DNA of 64,000 nucleotides. Origin: Lachnospiraceae bacterium. Its GTDB lineage: Bacteria > Bacillota > Clostridia > Lachnospirales > Lachnospiraceae. The position numbers and the translations under genes were made by a program. Every line of letters begins with the position of its first letter. The stretch's first letter is position 1. The notes under the pieces were generated by a model, which searched no databases, had not been told where the DNA came from, and saw nothing but the letters and a program-made list of their open reading frames with translations. Shown here in pieces: positions 58,520-64,000 of the stretch. Where the stretch lies: assembly GCA_015057025.1 (NCBI GenBank), contig SVFD01000001.1:124001-188000 (forward strand), written 5' to 3'.

Positions 58520-59899
58520 ATGTCAGAATTGAAGCAAGGGTTGTTAGAATGTCAGCAAATCTGTGACAAATATGAATCGACTATCGGTGGTTTTGCCCAG
58601 GGTGGTTTGTACGTGCAATTTTGTGATGAAGTTATTAATATGGCTTTTTTGATTGCGGTTTGTGATGAGAACGTTACGGCGGCAGAGATTAACTTAATTA
58701 ATAATACCTTTGATAAAATGGTGAATTATGAGATGTTAATCAGACGTTATGGTGACGACTGCTTAAGTGATGACAGTTTTTTGCAAAAAGTACCTAAGTC
58801 TGTTCAATTGATTGCCCGGGCGGAAAAGGCAGATATTTTAAGGGAAACCAATTATCTTTCAGATGCTTGGCGTTTGTATCAGTTCATGGAGCAGTTTGGT
58901 AATGTATTGATTAATTGCTCCGGAGCGCGTTTGAAATATGCCATTAAGTTAATGGAATTCTTTTTAAACGGCATGAAAGAATATATCTACGAAGTGGAAG
59001 CTCGTAGCGGTGTGGAAGAGTTGCCTAAAATCAAGGAACAGCGCCTTGAGGACAAAATGACATTATTTGCCCGCAGTGAGGAGCCTTTTATAAAGGAGAT
59101 TAATCAGGTCTTAAAAGAGATTGACGAACTTGTAGGCTTGGTAAATGTCAAAAAAGAAATTCATGATATGGTAAATCTTTTGATTGTGCAAAAAATCCGT
59201 GCGCAGAAAGGATATAAGACGGCCAATATTTCACGTCATATGGTTTTCACGGGAAATCCCGGTACCGGTAAAACAACCATTGCCCGTAAAATGTCGGATA
59301 TTTTTAAATATTTAGATATTCTGGAGAAAGGACATCTTGTGGAAGCAGACCGTTCTATGTTGGTATCTCCTGATATGGGGCAGACTGCTATTAATGTCCG
59401 TAAAATGGCTGAAGAAGCCATGGGTGGCGTGCTGTTTATCGACGAGGCTTATTCACTTGCAAGTACGAATGAAGGTGACTATGGGCAGGAAGCCATAGAT
59501 ACACTTCTTAAAATTATGGAAGATGAGCGCGAACGTTTGGTAGTAATCGTAGCCGGTTATAATGACTTGATGGAACAGTTTTTGGATTCCAATCCGGGGC
59601 TTCGTTCCCGTTTCAGTAAGTTTATTCAGTTTGTGGATTACAGTGAAATTGAGTTGTATGAAATTTTTGCGCTCTACTGCAAAAAACAGGATTATATATT
59701 GGCGGAGGGCACACAGCCGGTTATTCTGGATAAAATTCGTAATATGAAAGAAATTAATATGCAACATTTTGCCAATGCGCGAACTATGCGAAATTATTTT
59801 GAAAAGGTTATTTCAAACCAGGCAAACCGCATGATTGAAGAGTACGGTTTGAGTGAAGATGAGAATGCACTTATTACAATTATGGTAAGCGATTTATAA
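58520..59899 (+). CDS. CbxX/CfxQ-type AAA ATPase
   Basis: The protein has 459 residues. The first 190 are helical and unassigned. The AAA domain has Walker A in MVFTGNPGTGKTTIARKMS, Walker B in GGVLFIDEAYSLAS, sensor 1 in VVIVAGYND and the arginine finger region in NPGLRSRFSKFIQFVDYSE. Relatives include the SpoVK type of sporulating Firmicutes and the Rubisco activase CbxX; the substrate here is unknown. GGGGGAATATAT precedes the ATG. The gene stands alone. Confidence 0.88.
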   Translation: MSELKQGLLECQQICDKYESTIGGFAQGGLYVQFCDEVINMAFLIAVCDENVTAAEINLINNTFDKMVNYEMLIRRYGDDCLSDDSFLQKVPKSVQLIARAEKADILRETNYLSDAWRLYQFMEQFGNVLINCSGARLKYAIKLMEFFLNGMKEYIYEVEARSGVEELPKIKEQRLEDKMTLFARSEEPFIKEINQVLKEIDELVGLVNVKKEIHDMVNLLIVQKIRAQKGYKTANISRHMVFTGNPGTGKTTIARKMSDIFKYLDILEKGHLVEADRSMLVSPDMGQTAINVRKMAEEAMGGVLFIDEAYSLASTNEGDYGQEAIDTLLKIMEDERERLVVIVAGYNDLMEQFLDSNPGLRSRFSKFIQFVDYSEIELYEIFALYCKKQDYILAEGTQPVILDKIRNMKEINMQHFANARTMRNYFEKVISNQANRMIEEYGLSEDENALITIMVSDL

Positions 59900-60014
59900 G
59901 AAATGTGTATGTAATAAAAAATGCTGTAAGTATGATAATCCAAAAATGCAAAACGCCGGCGTAAAAAGACAATGTTAAATTCATAGTTTTTTATAACAGA
60001 ATTATGTTGTTTCG

Positions 60015-60050
60015 AAAGCACAAAAAATACGTTTTTTGTGCTTTTTTTAT
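60015..60050 (+). terminator. Intrinsic terminator after the AAA ATPase
   Basis: AAAGCACAAAAAA (60015-60027) pairs with TTTTTTGTGCTTT (60032-60044), followed by TTTT. The stretch 59900-60014 holds nothing else. Confidence 0.8.
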
Positions 60051-60071
60051 ATGTTTACGGACTTGCGTATC

Positions 60072-60100
60072 TTGTATATGCCATTCATTAAATATATAAT
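60072..60100 (+). promoter_or_regulatory. SigmaA promoter of the GGDEF/EAL gene
   Basis: TTGTAT (60072-60077) and TATAAT (60095-60100) are 17 bp apart, 59 bases before the ATG. Confidence 0.55.
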
Positions 60101-60159
60101 TATAATAGGGATACGGTGATGAATTCATACATCTTTGAAAAGGGAAGGATGGTGAAATA

Positions 60160-61839
60160 ATGAGTCATATCATGTGTAGTGACGGTTTTGGTAAGTTTAT
60201 GGAATTGATTTCCACATGCGAGGACGGGTTGGATAAGTTGGAGGACCGGATAGGAGAGGCTCTTATACATGTTCGGGAGGAACTGCATTTGGGCAAAGCT
60301 GCTATGATTATGGAAGTGCGTCCGAATGCCTATCAACCTCGGGGAAGATCTATTGGCCATGACTTTTTTACTTATGAGAGAGGTTATGCAACAGAGGAAC
60401 TAAAGGAAAGTTATGTAACTGATAATAAGAGTATTTTCAATATGATTTTTTATCCGGAAATTGGTTATGTGTGGAATGAGGATGAGAAGAAGAGCATCAA
60501 AGTATTATCTCATGCAATTTATATTGCAATGAGAAGAGCACGTCTAAAAGAGCTGGTAGAGCGTGCTATGATGACCGACAGCATGACTATGGTAAGTAAT
60601 ACTATGGGCATGAAGAAATTTTTGGCGCGGGTTATGCAGAAAAACAACTTAGCTGCATACAACTGTGCTTTTATGAATATTAAGAATTTCAGATACTATA
60701 ACCAGAAGGTAGGCTCTGCACAGGGGGATGAGCTGTTAAGAATATATGCGTCTAAAATCAGCGACTTTATTTTACCGGATGAAAATATTGCACGTTTGGG
60801 TGGAGATAATTTCATAGTATTTATAAAGAAAGAGCGAGTAGGTATTTTCTTTGAAAGAATGAAAAAGATTAATATCCAGTTATGGATAGATAATCAGCCT
60901 ATGTCCTTAGATGTAGAAACAAGAATCGGTATTTATGATATTGTACCGGGAAATAATGTAGATGATGCGCTGAATTGTGCAACCATAGCGTTTGGATATG
61001 CAAGACAGCAGAATGCTAACAATGTGGTGTGGTTTGAAAAGAAGATGCGTGACAAGGATCTACAGGCACAAAATGTATCCGTAGCTTTTCCCACGGCATT
61101 AAAAAATGGTGAGTTGATTGTTTACTATCAGCCGAAGGTTTCTTTAAAAGACAGTTCCTTGTGCGGCAGCGAGGCGTTGGTTCGTTGGGTGAGAGAAGGT
61201 GTAATCGTTCCTCCCATGGAATTTATTCCGGCATTGGAGAAAGAAGGAACTATTTGTGCATTGGACATGTATGTCTTTGAGACAGTTTGTAAAGATATCC
61301 GAAGATGGTTAGACCACGGAATGAATCCGGTAAGAGTATCCGTAAACTTCTCTAAGCTACATTTTAAGGATGATAATTTTGCTGATAGAATTTTAGAAAT
61401 TATTCATCGTCAGGGAATTCCCAGCAATTATATAGAGATAGAATTAACGGAAGCCTCAGGTTTCGAAAGTTTTGATAACTTTGTGGAATTCAGTAAAATT
61501 ATGCGTAATAACGGAATTGAAGTATCGATTGATGATTTTGGTACAGGCTATTCCTCATTAAATGTATTAAAGAAGTTGGATGTGGATATTATCAAGCTGG
61601 ATAAATCTTTTATTGATACGATTGAGAATGAAGATTTGCAAGACGAAGTATTTATTCGAAATATTGTAAATATGATTAATGAACTTGGTATGCGAGTTGT
61701 TGCCGAGGGTGTAGAAACGGATGCCCAGGTAAAGTTTCTCAAAAAAATAGACTGTTCTGCGGTGCAGGGATATTATTATGACAGACCGATGCCAAGAGAA
61801 CGTTTTGAAGAACGCTTATTGGAAAAGAGAGTTTATTAA
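60160..61839 (+). CDS. EAL-domain cyclic-di-GMP phosphodiesterase with degenerate GGDEF
   Basis: The protein has 559 residues and no membrane helix. Residues about 1-140 are an unassigned sensory region. The GGDEF domain reads RLGGDNFIVFI, so the GGDEF signature is GGDNF and cyclase activity is unlikely. The EAL domain looks intact: CGSEALVRW, NFSKLHF, ELTEASGF, DDFGTGYSSLNVL, KLDKSFID, AEGVETDAQ and QGYYYDRPM. It probably hydrolyses c-di-GMP to pGpG, perhaps with GTP binding at the degenerate domain. AAGGATGGTGA precedes the ATG. Confidence 0.93.
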   Translation: MSHIMCSDGFGKFMELISTCEDGLDKLEDRIGEALIHVREELHLGKAAMIMEVRPNAYQPRGRSIGHDFFTYERGYATEELKESYVTDNKSIFNMIFYPEIGYVWNEDEKKSIKVLSHAIYIAMRRARLKELVERAMMTDSMTMVSNTMGMKKFLARVMQKNNLAAYNCAFMNIKNFRYYNQKVGSAQGDELLRIYASKISDFILPDENIARLGGDNFIVFIKKERVGIFFERMKKINIQLWIDNQPMSLDVETRIGIYDIVPGNNVDDALNCATIAFGYARQQNANNVVWFEKKMRDKDLQAQNVSVAFPTALKNGELIVYYQPKVSLKDSSLCGSEALVRWVREGVIVPPMEFIPALEKEGTICALDMYVFETVCKDIRRWLDHGMNPVRVSVNFSKLHFKDDNFADRILEIIHRQGIPSNYIEIELTEASGFESFDNFVEFSKIMRNNGIEVSIDDFGTGYSSLNVLKKLDVDIIKLDKSFIDTIENEDLQDEVFIRNIVNMINELGMRVVAEGVETDAQVKFLKKIDCSAVQGYYYDRPMPRERFEERLLEKRVY

Positions 61840-61896
61840 TATATGCATATGAGTTATTGATGAATAAAATACATATTTTTAATATTTAAAATAAGG

Positions 61897-61951
61897 AGAC
61901 CGTCCGATATTAGATTTATATTCTAATGATTGGACGGTCTGTTTTGTTTTT
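61897..61951 (+). terminator. Intrinsic terminator after the EAL gene
   Basis: AGACCGTCC (61897-61905) pairs with GGACGGTCT (61932-61940), with an inner ATATTAG/CTAAT stem, followed by GTTTTGTTTTT. Confidence 0.85.
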
Positions 61952-62067
61952 ATATTGTCTAAAATCTCTCTTTGGTATATCATATGAAGAAATACTTGAC
62001 GCGTAACGATTTTTTTAAGAAAATAGTAGTTGAATAAATTAATGTTTAGGTAAGAACGGAGTTAAAA

Positions 62068-63129
62068 ATGGAATCCAAAGTACAAGGGAAAACATTTACA
62101 AAAGAACATACAAATGTTGCAAAGGGATTTGCAATTATATTACTGCTCATGTATCATTTGTTTTTTAATGTTTATGAAGTAGAAGCAATGGGGGTAATTT
62201 ATACGCCGTTGAGTCAGAAAACTTTTTTAACGATTGCAGGATTTGGAAATATTTGTGTTAGTGTTTTCGTGTTTTTGACAGCATATGGAATCGCGAAAGG
62301 AATATTTAGTCAAAAAGATTTGAGCATGATAGATGCTTACAAACAGGCGCTAAAAAGATTTTTTAAACTGATGCTTAATTTTTTTATTTTATATGTCAGC
62401 GTGATTATTATTATGTATCCTCATTTGGATTTAAGGGCTCAATACGGATGGGGCGGACAAGGCTTTATACGTTTGATGACTGATGCAATCGGTTTGCATA
62501 GTATATTTGGAGTTGCACCACTAAATGTCAGCTGGTGGTATATGGAAGTGGCTTATTTATTGATTTTCCTCGTGCCGCTGTTTGCATTTATGGCAAAGAA
62601 AGCAGGTTATTATATTATATTAATTGCGTGTATAGCTCCGTTAGTAATTAATATGAATTTTAATATAGAGCGCTTCCTTTTGGTGGCAGTTGTTGGAGTT
62701 TGTGCAGCTAAGGGCGAGTGGATTGATAAGGTTATGCAGTGGAAGTTGCATGCAGTATTTAAGTGGCTCTTGGGAATTGCAGGATTGGTACTTTGTGTGT
62801 TTGTGCGTCAAAAGGAGATTGTACAGGAAAGTTTTATTAGTATCACAGATACTTTTATTGCATTATTTATTGTTTGTATGACTACAGTCACGATTGCGAC
62901 TGTACCCGGAGTGAAAAAAGTATTTTCGTTTTTGGGACGTCATTCTATGAATATGTATCTTGTGCATACTTTTTTCTATATGAATATATGGAGAAAGGAA
63001 ATTTATCAATTTAAGTATGCAATTATTACACTTTTGTTCTTGTTAGCGGCAAGCTTAGGCTATTCTGTTTTTTTGGAAGGAATAAAGAAGCTTGGTAAAT
63101 GGATATATAAAAAGATAAAAAGGGTCTGA
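62068..63129 (+). CDS. Acyltransferase family 3 membrane protein
   Basis: This 353-residue protein has about ten membrane helices. The N-terminal motif HTNVAKGFAIILLLMYHLFF contains the histidine typical of acyltransferase 3 (OafA/YrhL-like, here AKG...YH). SVFVFLTAYGIAKGIFSQKD and LGRHSMNMYLVHTFFYMNIW are further family features. It probably moves acyl groups to a surface polysaccharide or lipid. CGGAGTT precedes the ATG. It is monocistronic, and its stop lies within a bidirectional terminator. Confidence 0.85.
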   Translation: MESKVQGKTFTKEHTNVAKGFAIILLLMYHLFFNVYEVEAMGVIYTPLSQKTFLTIAGFGNICVSVFVFLTAYGIAKGIFSQKDLSMIDAYKQALKRFFKLMLNFFILYVSVIIIMYPHLDLRAQYGWGGQGFIRLMTDAIGLHSIFGVAPLNVSWWYMEVAYLLIFLVPLFAFMAKKAGYYIILIACIAPLVINMNFNIERFLLVAVVGVCAAKGEWIDKVMQWKLHAVFKWLLGIAGLVLCVFVRQKEIVQESFISITDTFIALFIVCMTTVTIATVPGVKKVFSFLGRHSMNMYLVHTFFYMNIWRKEIYQFKYAIITLLFLLAASLGYSVFLEGIKKLGKWIYKKIKRV

Positions 63130-63148
63130 TGCTTGTCATCAGACCCTT
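63120..63148. terminator. Bidirectional terminator between convergent genes
   Basis: AAGGGTCTGATG (63120-63131) pairs with CATCAGACCCTT (63137-63148). A-rich sequence on the left gives a T-tract for the minus-strand receptor gene. The right flank (AAGTATTG) is weak for the plus strand. Confidence 0.75.
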
Positions 63149-63165
63149 AAGTATTGTGTAAATTT

Positions 63166-64000
63166 TTATTCCATGTTGGATAATTCTTCTGCCAAAGGAA
63201 TTACACCAAGAAGTGCTTCCCGCATTTCATCATATAATGTATTCTTATTGTTCTGACATGAACTGATGATATTAATGCTGTTGGAAACGTTGCCGTAGCA
63301 GTTCTGAGAAGATTCTGTTAATACGCTGATTCCTTCTACAGCCTGTTTAGACTGTGCAAGAGATGCGGTTAAATCTTCGCAGGAAGCATCCATGCTTGTG
63401 GCAAGTGTTTGTACTTTTTCTACAATAGAGTATGCAGATGCTACATTAGCATTACTTGCTTCAAAAGCAGTTTCAGAAGTTTCGATAGACTGATTTAAGC
63501 CTTGTGTATCTTTTTCTACGTTATTAACACTTTCTGCAATATTGGCAGTAAGTTTCTTGATTTCGTCGGAAAGAATACGAACCTGATCTGCAACAATTGC
63601 AAAACCACGTCCGGCTTCACCGGCACGTGCGGCTTCAATGGAAGCATTTAAGGATAAAAGGTTTGTCTGGTTGGCAATATCAGTAATGCCTTTCATGCAA
63701 TCTCTGATATCAGATACAGACTTTTGCAAATTCTGGAATGTTTCATGCATTTCATTAAAGCTTGCAACTACTTGGTCAGAACTTTCTTTCAAATTGGTGA
63801 TTTCGGATTTTGCATCTTCAACAGAATCAATAATGGCAAGTTTGGCATCATTAAAATTTAATGCGGCTTCAGCTGTTTTTAATAAAGATGCCTGAGACGT
63901 TTCAACTAAGTTACCCAAGCCTTCAACAGAGTCGTTAATTTCCCCCAAGTTATTACAAATGCTGGTTAATTCACCATTGATTACAGTTTCTTCCGATAAC
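63166..64000 (-). CDS. Methyl-accepting chemotaxis signalling protein (partial)
   Basis: The frame stays open to the end of the window (bases 63949-63999 encode [18 protein letters not shown] just before GEIND), so the N-terminus is outside. The visible 277 residues are a helical cytoplasmic domain. Its hairpin tip, [20 protein letters not shown] then [20 protein letters not shown], is the conserved MCP signalling tip that binds CheA and CheW. No membrane helix is visible in this part. It could be a membrane or soluble receptor. Confidence 0.92.
   Translation of the reverse strand, partial: LSEETVINGELTSICNNLGEINDSVEGLGNLVETSQASLLKTAEAALNFNDAKLAIIDSVEDAKSEITNLKESSDQVVASFNEMHETFQNLQKSVSDIRDCMKGITDIANQTNLLSLNASIEAARAGEAGRGFAIVADQVRILSDEIKKLTANIAESVNNVEKDTQGLNQSIETSETAFEASNANVASAYSIVEKVQTLATSMDASCEDLTASLAQSKQAVEGISVLTESSQNCYGNVSNSINIISSCQNNKNTLYDEMREALLGVIPLAEELSNME

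Noticed and set aside
58333-58566. Short plus-strand frame with a possible ribosome site before the AAA ATPase
   Set aside because: It runs through a terminator-like hairpin (58401-58426), overlaps the ATPase start and has no recognisable protein character.

Overview
The window looks like a chromosome segment of a spore-forming, anaerobic Lachnospiraceae (Clostridia). The clues are AT-rich sequence, strong AGGAGG ribosome binding sites, ferredoxin-dependent 2-oxoacid oxidoreductase genes, SpoIIID and DUF3794/LysM sporulation proteins, and a degenerate hydrogenase fused to a chemotaxis signalling domain. There are no rRNA or tRNA genes and no CRISPR array.

Layout. Bases 1-6500: end of pyrD, two GNAT acetyltransferases, a DUF3794/LysM protein, ispE, a DUF1934 protein and small unknowns. 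6.7-20.1 kb: an NlpC/P60 hydrolase, a cNMP-binding-like protein, a P-loop ATPase, a four-gene 2-oxoacid:ferredoxin oxidoreductase operon with a cupin regulator and an AMP-forming acyl-CoA synthetase, a membrane-anchored trigger-factor-like foldase, and an AlgI/SGNH O-acetylation pair. 20.1-36.0 kb: the most remarkable part. The sporulation regulator gene spoIIID is split by a 15,513-bp element. Its two halves lie at 20184-20297 and 35802-35951, joined by a 10-bp direct repeat (ACCGTACATA). Deleting one repeat copy and everything between restores an 84-codon spoIIID in frame. A large serine recombinase sits against the right junction and its stop codon lies within the repeat. This is the architecture of the skin element of sigK, but in spoIIID. 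The element carries three tandem XRE regulators, a type I restriction system with two hsdS genes around a tyrosine recombinase, an AlbA_2/ATPase regulator and candidate directionality factors. A sigmaE-like promoter precedes split spoIIID, and a weaker one lies inside the element.

36.1-50.0 kb: a hydrogenase-like/MCP fusion, an SseB-like protein, an AraC regulator divergent from a MATE pump with tandem 20-bp operators, an SPFH protein, a GH13 glycosidase, a phosphoesterase, and a two-component system flanked by paralogous two-helix membrane proteins that shares an 18-bp promoter motif with them. 50.2-56.4 kb: HicAB, a GMP synthase lacking its glutaminase domain, and a defence-like island with two unknown membrane proteins, an XRE regulator, a DNA methyltransferase and a close DpnI homologue. 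56.4-64 kb: an ECF sigma factor with a membrane partner, a CbxX-type AAA ATPase, a degenerate GGDEF/EAL phosphodiesterase, an acyltransferase and the C-terminal part of a chemoreceptor.

A second theme is a set of long intergenic palindromes (131-362, 1660-1735, 42790-43000, 46061-46284, 51964-52094). Their arms differ, but at least three share a recognisable core, suggesting an uncharacterised family of structured repeats.
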